Shown here: positions 36,501 to 48,700 of the stretch, one piece after another
How the letters are laid out: each line of letters opens with the position of its first letter
Numbering within the stretch: the first letter of the stretch is position 1
Source of the DNA: Cliona cf. orientalis
Lineage: Eukaryota > Porifera > Demospongiae > Clionaida > Clionaidae
NCBI GenBank assembly: GCA_963930775.1
Contig: OZ005701.1
Location: forward strand, 6,021,669 to 6,085,668
DNA: 64,000 nucleotides
Direction of reading: 5' to 3'
Notes under the pieces: generated by a model
Seen by the model: the letters and a program-made list of their open reading frames with translations, nothing else
The model's database searches: none
Told to the model about the DNA's origin: nothing
Translations under genes and position numbers: made by a program

Positions 36501-37300
36501 TACAATTTAGAAATACTGTTTTTGATACCTATAGGGCAACAACTTGCATTGGCCTGCCAATGCGGGAGGGATCAAGTCTCCGCAAAGTATGGGTGTGGAA
36601 ATTGTCCTTTTATAGCCCTCTTTAGTTGTTGAAGTAAGATTGATGACTTTGTAAAGTCAGTGTACATAAGTATTATTATTATTATTATTATGCTCTCAGT
36701 GATTAGGCTCTGACCAATTATTCTGGCATGATTATAGGGATCAGGGTACACAATGTGCACGTGGCCGCTTAATCTATACCACATGCATGTCCCCAAAATC
36801 ATCAGGAAAGAAGTCATCTAAAGGACCTGTGGCCTGTGAGCCAAATATTATGGATGCATGGAAGCGATCATATTGAACAGTTAATAATCAGTTAATAATA
36901 TAGTTGCTGGTCATCACTACTATGAACAAAAAGTCTTGCAATTGGGTTTTATATACAGGGACTCTCTCTTTAGTAATTATTATTAGGTAGACATGCTAGC
37001 TGGAATAACGGGCAGAGCCATGAGCATAATAATGGGTATATAGCATAATACATTATCCACTGATCTTTCTTTCCTAACTATGATAGTTTGGATGCAACTA
37101 AGGATGACGGGCACCCAGGAAGACTCCTCAATCACTCAAAAAACAGTCCCAATGTTGTAACAAAACTTGTGGAAATTGGAGGAGTGCCACATCTTTGTTT
37201 TTTTACCTCTAAGTGTGTTAACATCGGAGAGGAGCTGGTATATGACTATGGCGATCGCAGGAGGATTGCTATAGAAGACAATAAGTGGTTAACTGATTAG
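20075..37300 (+). CDS. OTU-PHD-Ulp1-SET (KMT5A-like) fusion protein, about 950 aa
   Basis: Predicted exons: 20075-20206, 20346-20408, 20835-20939, 26147-26257, 26535-26618, 31827-31902, 31979-32027, 32092-32124, 33165-33325, 33377-33560, 33646-33796, 34101-34319, 34414-34678, 34737-34847, 34911-35090, 35147-35194, 35263-35386, 35438-35503, 35561-35682, 35748-35793, 35846-35929, 35990-36225, 37087-37300. From exon 3 onward every phase matches (about 888 aa). Exon 2 to 3 does not, so an exon is missing there or the first two belong elsewhere. Basic NLS-like stretches (ERYKRKRKRSG) lie in exons 6-8. The OTU-like protease has PDGNCLYNSVSIALFG (Cys) and NHIIPLL (candidate His). The PHD finger is WLCCSKCESWYHSVC...CIC. 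The Ulp1/C48 protease has all triad parts: QWHWITVVV, YVMDSM, QSGVDCGVH. The SET domain reads GKGVGVRATKTF, GCYMYYF, GRLLNHS, GVPHLCFF and ELVYDYGDR, closely like KMT5A/PR-Set7, the H4K20 monomethyltransferase. A chromatin role is inferred. Confidence 0.8.
21285..25990 (+). repeat. About 160-bp tandem repeat array, 24 or so copies
   Basis: The unit contains CCGGTCCATACATTTCCAC, CTATCGACCAAAGCTAATAA, GGGCTTGACACTTC, ACACTGCTAGATTTAATC and TTGCTGTATGGCTATTGG. Spacing of the CATTTCCACTATCGAC word is mostly 150-170 bp. Blocks about 986 bp apart (for example 23029-23262 and 24015-24248) are nearly identical, which points to a six-unit higher-order repeat and recent amplification. The array is broken at 24591-25262 by an inserted element. 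The same unit forms an inverted array at 55650-57120, with single diverged pieces near 29640 and 30840. Short open frames inside are accidental. Confidence 0.85.
24591..25262 (+). mobile_element. Inserted repeat element, second copy at 32159-33126
   Basis: The 160-bp unit is interrupted between GTGTCATAA and TTGTTGCTGCAT. The insert starts TTACCCCACGCGCATGCGCA and ends CTCTACAGAGCTCTAG. The copy at 32159-33126 shares GTAAAGTGAT, GAGCACAAAAA, CAGTGCCTACTC, TGCATAATGCAT, CTGCACATGCGCACA and the CAGAGCTCTAG end. There is no coding capacity and no clear terminal repeat, so the class is unknown. It contains three to four tandem copies of the 15-mer CATCCACTGATGGAG at about 24950-24998. Confidence 0.6.
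26294..26501. mobile_element. MITE, 208 bp, TA target site
   Basis: The termini CCGTAGGACGAGTTTTAATT and AATTAAAACCCGACCTACGG are inverted copies flanked by TA on both sides, as in Tc1/mariner-type elements. It lies in the intron after OTU-gene exon 4. It is non-coding. Confidence 0.75.
27190..27720 (-). mobile_element. 5'-truncated LINE 3' end
   Basis: On the minus strand 27698-27348 encodes the typical C-terminal end of a non-LTR reverse transcriptase: NLSYFFKLVNNVIDFP, SFFPSTISHWNSLP, IVTSPSLIPFKRLL. The 3' end is a poly(A) of about 23 nt (poly-T on the + strand at 27191-27213) preceded by TTAAAG-type short repeats. The 5' part, including the polymerase core and endonuclease, is missing. 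The clade is probably CR1/L2/Rex-like, judged from this tail only. Confidence 0.75.
29850..30770. promoter_or_regulatory. GC-rich island with repeated ETS-like and KLF/Sp1-like words
   Basis: In an AT-rich intron this 0.9-kb block is GC- and CpG-rich. It repeats CCACGCCC/ACACGCCC (for example 29850, 29957, 30298, 30350, 30413, 30480, 30674, 30713 and 30759) and CCGGAAG in either orientation (29899, 29935, 29943, 30041, 30345, 30625). The former resembles KLF/Sp1 GC-box sites and the latter ETS core sites. A T-tract of about 28 nt lies at 30513-30540. It could be an intronic promoter or enhancer, or a GC-rich repeat with a poly-A tail on the minus strand. Long open frames through it have no domain-like content. 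Confidence 0.4.
31350..31745 (-). mobile_element. Composite repeat: VNTR, tRNA-like head, T-rich tail (copy 1)
   Basis: On the minus strand the order is a VNTR of AACCATTGGCAACCCATCCC-type units (about 31548-31655), then a tRNA-like block with box A-like TGGTGTAGTGGTTGG and box B-like GGGTTCAAATCTC, then a T-rich run and GTCGAAATTTTTCTAAG. The ends GGCTCCGTGCTGGAATGGC and GCCATTCCAGCAC are imperfect inverted repeats. The same core with different ends occurs at 50946-51429. It looks like a tRNA-derived SINE module carried by TIR elements. Confidence 0.6.
32159..33126 (+). mobile_element. Second copy of the 24.6-kb element, split by a nested insertion
   Basis: Both ends match the copy at 24591-25262 (ACCCAGCGTGTATGCACAAG start; CTCCACAGAGCTCTAG end). 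Between AAAGTGATAAATAATTG and TTGTTGTCGTTATTG a 543-bp pogo-like element is inserted. The other copy is uninterrupted at this point, so the nesting order is clear. It lies in the intron between exons 8 and 9 of the OTU gene. Confidence 0.65.
32207..32749 (-). mobile_element. Pogo/Tigger-like non-autonomous element with coding relic (copy 1)
   Basis: Termini CCATAAAGTCTGGTTAATAA and TTATTAACCAGGCTTTACAG are inverted, flanked by TA on both sides, in the style of pogo/Tigger (CAGTAAA...). On the minus strand it keeps an open segment (APPTASTFACSITKLAS, NKLCNSSWEYDRKP, FFGETRF) shared with the copy at 59837-60361. This may be a remnant of a transposase or a captured host exon; I do not recognise it. 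Confidence 0.7.
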
Positions 37301-38198
37301 AGTGGAGCATCAACAGGCTTGTCCAGTGCAAAATCATTATAATTATGTGTACATTAAGCAGGTAATTACACTATACTATGCACAAATTCTGTGTACACCA
37401 CAAATGCCAAGCATAATTGGAAAACAAACATGACTTTAATTGGATAATGATGTGGCTGGCTATATAATAATGTATTTAAGATACAGGGGGGGGGTGGCTA
37501 GCCACTCATTTCATTCTCCCTGGATCAGCCCTTGCAGTGACTTAGGTCCTAATTATAAGCTGATGTCTGGTATTAAGCTATAATAATATTATTATTTAGG
37601 TCCTAAGTTTACAGCTTAAATTGTAAGCATGAATCATAAGCTGTGTCCTAAGCCAGTTTGTCTGTAATGCCCTCCAGTTCAGTGGTAATTTTTACAGAAT
37701 CTGGTAATTTTTTTCCAAATCTTAAATGGAATCATTAGCTACAACTGTATGAGTCACTATTGTGGGATGCAACATTAAAAAAGCTGGCAATTGGCTCTAA
37801 GATTGGGTTTGGATTTAAAATCCTTTAAGGAACTTCTAGCTGATCCATGGTCAGGCACTGGTTTCCTTAGCTTGTCACTAGCTACACTAGGCACTGTTCC
37901 TACTAGGATATTCTGCACCACATAAGACTGTACGTATTTAATATAGCTACTGCTTCCTCCAGGTTTAGAAATGCATGCATAAGCAGTTTTACTGGACCAG
38001 ATAGTCACTGGCAGTATGCAAAATGCATTCAAACAGCTAGGCTAGTATACATACTGACATTTTTAGCTCAAAGCCATCCATAGAAAATTACTGGTGGCAT
38101 ACAAAATTAATGTTAACCTGAACAATTAGGCTAGTACTCAGATAATTTTTCCCACCTTTTGCCATAAACCAGAGACATTCAGTATTAAGTTTGTTGTA

Positions 38199-38408
38199 CC
38201 GCATAGCTAGCAGGAAACTTTCGAGGGAGACAACTTTTACGAATTTGCGATTTTTCAGCCATCCGCGAAAGTTTTCTCCACGAAATTCTAGGCATGCCAC
38301 ACCCATTATGCGACCAGTTTTAGCATTCCATGAAAGTTTTCTCCATGAAATGCTCCTTTCCTATCGATCCACGAAAGTTTTCTCCCTCGAAAATTTCCCG
38401 CTATACGG
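38199..38408. mobile_element. MITE, 210 bp, TA target site
   Basis: Left end CCGCATAGCTAGCAGGAAAC and right end TTTCCCGCTATACGG are imperfect inverted repeats, flanked by TA. Internally CGAAAGTTTTCTCC occurs three times. The family resembles the larger element at 57541-58031, which has the same CCGTATAGC ends. Confidence 0.65.
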
Positions 38409-38723
38409 TATTAGCCCTGGCAATGGTTTACCACATGAAATTCATGAATAAGTGTAGCTATATATAAGGGTACGTATGCTCTGCTTATCTTATATACTTC
38501 TCACTGAATCTCAGTCACTACTGCCAGAAACACTTGCCTGCCTCCCTAAGGGCATGCAAGCTACAGCAATGCCCCCACTACTTGCAGCCTGTGGAGGCAT
38601 GCACCCCCACTGCCCCCCGGGATTGGGACTGAGCGTGGCATTAAACATGGACCACATTTGTTAAGAAAAAAGCGTTGCCAATATACAGTAGAATATTGTA
38701 GTTTATGCAAGTATATAATTATA

Positions 38724-38787
38724 ACCACGAGTCATAGACTGCTATGTATAGTACATGTACTATATATAGCAGTCTATGACTCGTGGT
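38724..38787. repeat. 64-bp palindrome
   Basis: The arms ACCACGAGTCATAGACTGCT and AGCAGTCTATGACTCGTGGT are perfect, and the central GTACATGTAC is itself self-complementary, so the whole block is an almost perfect palindrome. No related single arm was seen elsewhere in the window. Confidence 0.8.
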
Positions 38788-39716
38788 ACCTAGTTTTTTT
38801 GTCAATATTAAACAGCTGGTAAAGAGGACGTGGGGAGTAGCTAAAGGGAGGCACATAATGCACTAGAATAATAATGGATAGTTACATAAGCTAGCATACA
38901 TTTGAACTATAGCATGTAATCAACTATATATTTTAGCTATCTACTGATCATGAGATTTATTGTTACAGTAGAATCTTAACAAAACTAGGTGCTGTTAAAC
39001 ATGCAATTGATCAGCAAACTGTGGTTATGATCCTCATTTAAATTGTTCCTCAATTCTACAATGTTGTGCTGCACTAGACTTAGGCATGTATGTGTGTGTG
39101 TTAGTGAAAAAGACTAGCCTATTATTGATTATGAGATATAAGCCACTGATCAGCTGCTTGCCACCATGACCAATGTATGTACCTCAGCGTACATAAGCAC
39201 TATAATTATTAGCATGCAGCATATGCATTGATTATGACATTACTGGCTAATTATCATCATAATAGTAATATTATTAATCTTGGCAGTGAAACTCGATCAA
39301 AATTATATCATGAACATTATTCAGGTTCAAAATAATTTTATTTCATTTGCATTAGATTAATTAAATTATGTAGTAATAATAATTCATATTATATACCTGT
39401 TCTTTAAATTAATCTTGTATCAAAACATTAATTTTAATAGTGACAACTTTATGTAGAGCTCGGGGTTGACAATTATAGCCAACCTGTAAATATTTTATAT
39501 TTCTTCATTAGCTGCGCCTAATTCATGATTATACAATTATTATCAGCTGATTTAGTCTACACACAACAAACAAGATCAGTATCTTGGTTATCAAATATGT
39601 ATTCATGCATAATCATGCATAAAATAAATAGTGTACATGACTTTTATGTGTGTACATTGAGTATTGCACAAGCATATTGGCGCAAACGGTACATATACAT
39701 AATATAATAATATTAT

Positions 39717-42700
39717 TTCATAGTTCTCATTTTACACACATTATCTCTGAACTTCCAAAGTTAATCAGTACCTTTGTCCCGATTCTAGTAATCCTAAATC
39801 TAAGTTTCATTGACTGGCGATGTAACTGAGGTGTGTTCTATAATGCATGTAAGTATGAGTACCGGTATTTCACATATTCATATTATGGTAAACAGTACAA
39901 AATTCATAGCTATTTAGCTAACACTCAATTCACAGGCTCATAGCTATTTAGCGCTCAATTCTACACACATCATCTCTGAACTTTCAAATTTGATCTGTAC
40001 TTTTGTCCAGATGCTAGTAGTCCTATATCTAAGTTTAGTTGACTGGCGATGTGACTGAGGTGTGTTCTGCATATGTAAGTATGAGAATTTCACATGCTCA
40101 TACAACTACGGCTAACGAAATCTTATGCATGTTACTAGCACTTACATGCATGTTGACCCAAACATGCCTGTAACATGAATGTTATATTCATGTGTAGTGC
40201 ATGTCAAGACAACATGCATGTTACACTAGGGGCAAAACGCATGTTGTATATATGCATGTCAAAGTAAGGGTAGCATGCACAGTGCATGTAACAGGAGTAA
40301 CAGGCAAGTGGCATGCATGTTTCATGTAATGATATGACATGTTTGATGCATGTTGAAAAAAGTGTATGTGCTAAGTATATTATATAGGTATTCGTTCTGA
40401 ATCTCTCGACGTTTAAATGTATGCTGACCCCATCCCACCTAGATCTATATGCGTACATGTACGTGTACACAGATGAGGAAAGCGATTTTTAACTTCTCAG
40501 TGGCCTGTTTTAATCCTTAGTTGTTTTACGCATGTTACATGCATGTCATGTAACATGCATGTAGCATGCATGGAAAACGTCCCAAATCCATGCATGTTAC
40601 ATGAAACATGCGTGCTACATGCATGTAGATACAAATGGAACCTTCATATAACATGCATATGCGCCAAGGTTAGTGCATGTCATCACCTGAAATAATATGC
40701 ATGTAACATGCATGTTACATGCACAAGATTTCGTATAGGGATGGTATACACAATTCATAGCTATTTAGAGCTCAATTCTACACACATCATCTCTGAACTT
40801 CCAAACTTGATCCGTACTTTTATCCAGATGCTAGTAGTCCTATATCTAAGTTTCGTTAACTGACGATGTGACTGAGGTGCGTTCTGCATATGTAAGTATG
40901 AGAATTTCACATGCTCATACAACTACGGCAAACGGTACACAATTCATAGCTATTTAGAGCTCAATTCTACACACATCATCTCTGAACTTCCAAATTTGAT
41001 CTGTACTTTTATCCAGATGCTAGTAGTCCTATATCTAAGTTTCGTTGACTGGTGATGTGACTGAGGTGTGTTCTGCATATGTAAGTATGAGAATTTCACA
41101 TGCTCATACAACTAAGGCAAACGGTACACAATTCATAGCTATTTAGAGCTCAATTCTACACACATCATCTCTGAACTTTCAAACTTGATCTGTACTTTTA
41201 TCCAGATGCTAGTAGTCCTATATCTAAGTATCGTTGACTGGCGATGTGACTGAGGTGTGTTCTGCATATGTAAGTATGAGAATTTCACATGCTCATACAA
41301 CTACGGCTAATGGTATACACAATTCATAGCTATTTAGAGCTCAATTCTACACACATCATCTCTGAACTTCCAAACTTGATCTGTACTTTTATCCAGATGC
41401 TAGTAGTCCTATATCTAAGTTTCGTTGACTGGTGATGTGACTGAGGTGTGTTCTGCATATATAAGTATGAGAATTTCACATGCTCATACAACTAAGGCAA
41501 ACGGTACACAATTCATAGCTATTTAGAGCTCAATTCTACACACATCATCTCTGAACTTCCAAACTTGATCCGTACTTTTGTCCACATGCTAGTAGTCCTA
41601 TATCTAAGTATCGTTGACTGGCGATGTGACTGAGGTGTGTTCTGCATATGTAAGTATGAGAATTTCCCATGCTCATACAACTACGGCTAATGGTATACAC
41701 AATTCATAGCTATTTAGAGCTCAATTCTACACACATCATCTCTGAACTTCCAAATTTGATCTGTACTTTTATCCAGATGCTAGTAGTCCTATATCTAAGT
41801 TTCGTTGACTGGTGATGTGACTGAGGTGTGTTCTGCATATGTAAGTATGAGAATTTCACATGCTCATACAACTACGGCTAATGGTATACACAATTCATAG
41901 CTATTTAGAGCTCAATTCTACACACATCATCTCTGAACTTCCAAACTTGATCTGTACTTTTATCCAGATGCTAGTAGTCCTATATCTAAGTTTCGTTGAC
42001 TGGTGATGTGACTGAGGTGTGTTCTGCATATATAAGTATGAGAATTTCACATGCTCATACAACTAAGGAAAAAGGTACACAATTCATAGCTATTTAGAGC
42101 TCAATTCTACACACATCATCTCTGAACTTCCAAACTTGATCCGTACTTTTGTCCACATGCTAGCAGTCCTATATCTAAGTATCGTTGACTGGCGATGTGA
42201 CTGAGGTGTGTTCTGCATATGTAAGTATGAGAATTTCCCATGCTCATACAACTACGGCTAATGGTATACACAATTCATAGCTATTTAGAGCTCAATTCTA
42301 CACACATCATCTCTGAACTTCCAAACTTGATCTGTACTTTTATCCAGATGCTAGTAGTCCTATATCTAAGTTTCGTTGACTGGTGATGTGACTGAGGTGT
42401 GTTCTGCATATATAAGTATGAGAATTTCACATGCTCATACAACTAAGGCAAACGGTACACAATTCATAGCTATTTAGAGCTCAATTCTACACACATCATC
42501 TCTGAACTTTTAAACTTGATCTGTACTTTTATCCACATGCTAGTAGTCCTATATCTAAGTATCGTTGACTGGCGATGTGACTGAGGTGTGTTCTGCATAT
42601 GTAAGTATGAGAATTTCACATGCTCATACAACTACGGCTAATGGTATACACAATTCATAGCTATTTAGAGCTCAATTCTACACACATCATCTCTGAACTT

Positions 42701-45700
42701 CCAAACTTGATCTGTACTTTTATCCAGATGCTAGTAGTCCTATATCTAAGTTTCGTTGACTGGTGATGTGACTGAGGTGTGTTCTGCATATATAAGTATG
42801 AGAATTTCACATGCTCATACAACTAAGGCAAACGGTACACAATTCATAGCTATTTAGAGCTCAATTCTACACACATCATCTCTGAACTTCCAAACTTGAT
42901 CCGTACTTTTGTCCACATGCTAGTAGTCCTATATCTAAGTATCGTTGACTGGCGATGTGACTGAGGTGTGTTCTGCATATGTAAGTATGAGAATTTCCCA
43001 TGCTCATACAACTACGGCTAATGGTATACACAATTCATAGCTATTTAGAGCTCAATTCTACACACATCATCTCTGAACTTCCAAATTTGATCTGTACTTT
43101 TATCCAGATGCTAGTAGTCCTATATCTAAGTTTCGTTGACTGGTGATGTGACTGAGGTGTGTTCTGCATATGTAAGTATGAGAATTTCACATGCTCATAC
43201 AACTACGGCTAATGGTATACACAATTCATAGCTATTTAGAGCTCAATTCTACACACATCATCTCTGAACTTCCAAACTTGATCTGTACTTTTATCCAGAT
43301 GCTAGTAGTCCTATATCTAAGTTTCGTTGACTGGTGATGTGACTGAGGTGTGTTCTGCATATATAAGTATGAGAATTTCACATGCTCATACAACTAAGGC
43401 AAACGGTACACAATTCATAGCTATTTAGAGCTCAATTCTACACACATCATCTCTGAACTTCCAAACTTGATCCGTACTTTTGTCCACATGCTAGCAGTCC
43501 TATATCTAAGTATCGTTGACTGGCGATGTGACTGAGGTGTGTTCTGCATATGTAAGTATGAGAATTTCCCATGCTCATACAACTACGGCTAATGGTATAC
43601 ACAATTCATAGCTATTTAGAGCTCAATTCTACACACATCATCTCTGAACTTTCAAACTTGATCTGTACTTTTATCCAGATGCTAGTAGTCCTATATCTAA
43701 GTTTCGTTGACTGGTGATGTGACTGAGGTGTGTTCTGCATATATAAGTATGAGAATTTCACATGCTCATACAACTAAGGCAAACGGTACACAATTCATAG
43801 CTATTTAGAGCTCAATTCTACACACATCATCTCTGAACTTCCAAACTTGATCCGTACTTTTGTCCACATGCTAGCAGTCCTATATCTAAGTATCGTTGAC
43901 TGGCGATGTGACTGAGGTGTGTTCTGCATATGTAAGTATGAGAATTTCCCATGCTCATACAACTACGGCTAATGGTATACACAATTCATAGCTATTTAGA
44001 GCTCAATTCTACACACATCATCTCTGAACTTCCAAACTTGATCTGTACTTTTATCCAGATGCTAGTAGTCCTATATCTAAGTTTCGTTGACTGGTGATGT
44101 GACTGAGGTGTGTTCTGCATATATAAGTATGAGAATTTCACATGCTCATACAACTAAGGCAAACGGTACACAATTCATAGCTATTTAGAGCTCAATTCTA
44201 CACACATCATCTCTGAACTTCCAAACTTGATCCGTACTTTTGTCCACATGCTAGCAGTCCTATATCTAAGTATCGTTGACTGGCGATGTGACTGAGGTGT
44301 GTTCTGCATATGTAAGTATGAGAATTTCCCATGCTCATACAACTACGGCTAATGGTATACACAATTCATAGCTATTTAGAGCTCAATTCTACACACATCA
44401 TCTCTGAACTTTCAAACTTGATCTGTACTTTTATCCACATGCTAGTAGTCCTATATCTAAGTATCGTTGACTGGCGATGTGACTGAGGTGTGTTCTGTAT
44501 GTGTAAGTATGAGAATTTCACATGCTCATACAACTACGGCTAATGGTATACACAATTCATAGCTATTTAGAGCTCAATTCTACACACATCATCTCTGAAC
44601 TTCCAAACTTGATCTGTACTTTTATCCAGATGCTAGTAGTCCTATATCTAAGTTTCGTTGACTGGTGATGTGACTGAGGTGTGTTCTGCATATATAAGTA
44701 TGAGAATTTCACATGCTCATACAACTAAGGCAAACGGAACACAATTCATAGCTATTTAGAGCTCAATTCTACACACGTCATCTCTGAACTTCCAAACTTG
44801 ATCCGTACTTTTGTCCACATGCTAGTAGTCCTATATCTAAGTATCGTTGACTGGCGATGTGACTGAGGTGTGTTCTGCATATGTAAGTATGAGAATTTCA
44901 CATGCTCATACAACTACGGCTAATGGTATACACAATTCATAGCTATTTAGAGCTCAATTCTACACACATCATCTCTGAACTTCCAAACTTGATCTGTACT
45001 TTTATCCAGATGCTAGTAGTCCTATATCTAAGTTTCGTTGACTGGTGATGTGACTGAGGTGTGTTCTGCATATGTAAGTATGAGAATTTCACATGCTCAT
45101 ACAACTATATAAGGCTAATGGTATACACAATTCATAGCTATTTAGAGCTCAATTCTACACACGTCATCTCTGAACTTCCAAACTTGATCCGTACTTTTGT
45201 CCAGATGCTAGTAGTCCTATATCTAAGTTTCGTTGACTGGCGATGTGACTGAGGTGTGTTCTGCATATGCAAGTATGAGAATTTCACATGCTCATACCAC
45301 TGGTATATATACACAATTCATAGCTATTTAGAGCTCAATTCTACACACATCATCTCTGAACTTCCAAACTTGATCCGTACTTTTGTCCACATGCTAGCAG
45401 TCCTATATCTAAGTATCGTTGACTGGCGATGTGACTGAGGTGTGTTCTGCATATGTAAGTATGAGAATTTCCCATGCTCATACAACTACGGCTAATGGTA
45501 TACACAATTCATAGCTATTTAGAGCTCAATTCTACACACATCATCTCTGAACTTCCAAACTTGATCTGTACTTTTATCCAGATGCTAGTAGTCCTATATC
45601 TAAGTTTCGTTGACTGGTGATGTGACTGAGGTGTGTTCTGCATATATAAGTATGAGAATTTCACATGCTCATACAACTAAGGCAAACGGTACACAATTCA

Positions 45701-48700
45701 TAGCTATTTAGAGCTCAATTCTACACACATCATCTCTGAACTTCCAAACTTGATCCGTACTTTTGTCCACATGCTAGCAGTCCTATATCTAAGTATCGTT
45801 GACTGGCGATGTGACTGAGGTGTGTTCTGCATATGTAAGTATGAGAATTTCCCATGCTCATACAACTACGGCTAATGGTATACACAATTCATAGCTATTT
45901 AGAGCTCAATTCTACACACATCATCTCTGAACTTTCAAACTTGATCTGTACTTTTATCCACATGCTAGTAGTCCTATATCTAAGTATCGTTGACTGGCGA
46001 TGTGACTGAGGTGTGTTCTGTATGTGTAAGTATGAGAATTTCACATGCTCATACAACTACGGCTAATGGTATACACAATTCATAGCTATTTAGAGCTCAA
46101 TTCTACACACATCATCTCTGAACTTCCAAACTTGATCTGTACTTTTATCCAGATGCTAGTAGTCCTATATCTAAGTTTCGTTGACTGGTGATGTGACTGA
46201 GGTGTGTTCTGCATATATAAGTATGAGAATTTCACATGCTCATACAACTAAGGCAAACGGAACACAATTCATAGCTATTTAGAGCTCAATTCTACACACG
46301 TCATCTCTGAACTTCCAAACTTGATCCGTACTTTTGTCCACATGCTAGTAGTCCTATATCTAAGTATCGTTGACTGGCGATGTGACTGAGGTGTGTTCTG
46401 CATATGTAAGTATGAGAATTTCACATGCTCATACAACTACGGCTAATGGTATACACAATTCATAGCTATTTAGAGCTCAATTCTACACACATCATCTCTG
46501 AACTTCCAAACTTGATCTGTACTTTTATCCAGATGCTAGTAGTCCTATATCTAAGTTTCGTTGACTGGTGATGTGACTGAGGTGTGTTCTGCATATGTAA
46601 GTATGAGAATTTCACATGCTCATACAACTATATAAGGCTAATGGTATACACAATTCATAGCTATTTAGAGCTCAATTCTACACACGTCATCTCTGAACTT
46701 CCAAACTTGATCCGTACTTTTGTCCAGATGCTAGTAGTCCTATATCTAAGTTTCGTTGACTGGCGATGTGACTGAGGTGTGTTCTGCATATGCAAGTATG
46801 AGAATTTCACATGCTCATACCACTGGTATATATACACAATTCATAGCTATTTAGAGCTCAATTCTACACACATCATCTCTGAACTTCCAAACTTGATCTG
46901 TACTTTTATCCAGATGCTAGTAGTCCTATATCTAAGTTTCGTTGACTGGCGATGTGACTGAGGTGTGTTCTGCATATGTAAGTATGAGAATTTCACATGC
47001 TCATACAACTAAGGCAAACGGTACACAATTCATAGCTATTTAGAGCTCAATTCTACACACATCATCTCTGAACTTTCAAACTTGATCTGTACTTTTGTCC
47101 ACATGCTAGTAGTCCTATATCTAAGTATCGTTGACTGGCGATGTGACTGAGGTGTGTTCTGCATATGTAAGTATGAGAATTTCACATGCTCATACAACTA
47201 CGGCTAATGGTATACACAATTCATAGCTATTTAGAGCTCAATTCTACACACATCATCTCTGAACTTCCAAACTTGATCTGTACTTTTATCCAGATGCTAG
47301 TAGTCCTATATCTAAGTTTCGTTGACTGGTGATGTGACTGAGGTGAGTTCTGCATATGTAAGTATGAGAATTTCGCATGCTAATACAACTAAGGCAACCA
47401 GTACACAATTCATATATCTATTTAGAGCTCAATTCTACACACATCATCTCTGAACTTTCAAACTTGATCTGTACTTTTGTCCACATGCTAGCAGTCCTAT
47501 ATCTAAGTCTAAGTTTCATTGACTGGCGATGTGACTGAGGTGTGTTCTGCATATGTAAGTATGAGAATTTCACATGCTCATACAACTATATACGGCTAAT
47601 GGTATACACAATTCATAGCTATTTAGAGCTCAATTCTACACACATCATCTCTGAACTTCCAAACTTGATCTGCACTTTTGTCCAGATGCTAGTAGTCCTA
47701 TATCTAAGTTTCGTTGACTGGCGATGTGACTGAGATGTGTTCTGCATATGTAAGTATGAGAATTTCACATGCTCATACAACTATATACGGCTAATGGTAT
47801 ACACAATTCATAGCTATTTAGAGCTCAATTCTACACACATCATCTCTGAACTTCCAAACTTGATCAATATCTGTACTTTTATCCAGATGCTAGTTGTCCT
47901 GTATCTAAGTTTCGTTGACTGGTGATGTGACGGAGGTGTGTTTTGCATATGTAAGTATGAGAATTTCAGATGCTCATACAACTATATACGGCTAATGGTA
48001 TACACAATTCATAGCTGTTTAGAGCTCAATTCTACACACATCATCTCTGAACTTTCAAACTTGATCTGCACTTTTGTCCAGATGCTAGTAGTCCTATATC
48101 TAAGTTTCGTTGACTGGCGATGTGACTGAGGTGTGTTCTGCATATGTAAGTATGAGAATTTCACAACTATATACGGCTAATGGTATACACAATTCATAGC
48201 TATTTAGAGCTCAATTCTACACACATCATCTCTGAACTTCCAAACTTGATCTGCACTTTTGTCCAGATGCTAGTAGTCCTATATCTAAGTTTCGTTGACT
48301 GGCGATGTGACTGAGATGTGTTCTGCATATGTAAGTATGAGAATTTCACATGCTCATACAACTATATACGGCTAATGGTATACACAATTCATAGCTATTT
48401 AGAGCTCAATTCTACACACATCATCTCTGAACTTCCAAACTTGATCGATATCTGTACTTTTATCAAGATGCTAGTTGTCCTGTATCTAAGTTTCGTTGAC
48501 TGGTGATGTGACGGAGGTGTGTTTTGCATATGTAAGTATGAGAATTTCAGATGCTCATACAACTATATACGGCTAATGGTATACACAATTCATAGCTATT
48601 TAGAGCTCAATTCTACACACATCATCTCTGAACTTTCAAACTTGATCTGCACTTTTGTCCAGATGCTAGTAGTCCTATATCTAAGTTTCGTTGACTGGCG

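Larger units (their letters stand above)
37301..39716. other. Intergenic region 3' of the OTU gene
   Basis: No gene is visible. It holds a MITE (38199-38408), a long palindrome (38724-38787) and AT-rich sequence. A G-run at 37485-37493 and AT-rich words are the only other marks. Confidence 0.45.
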
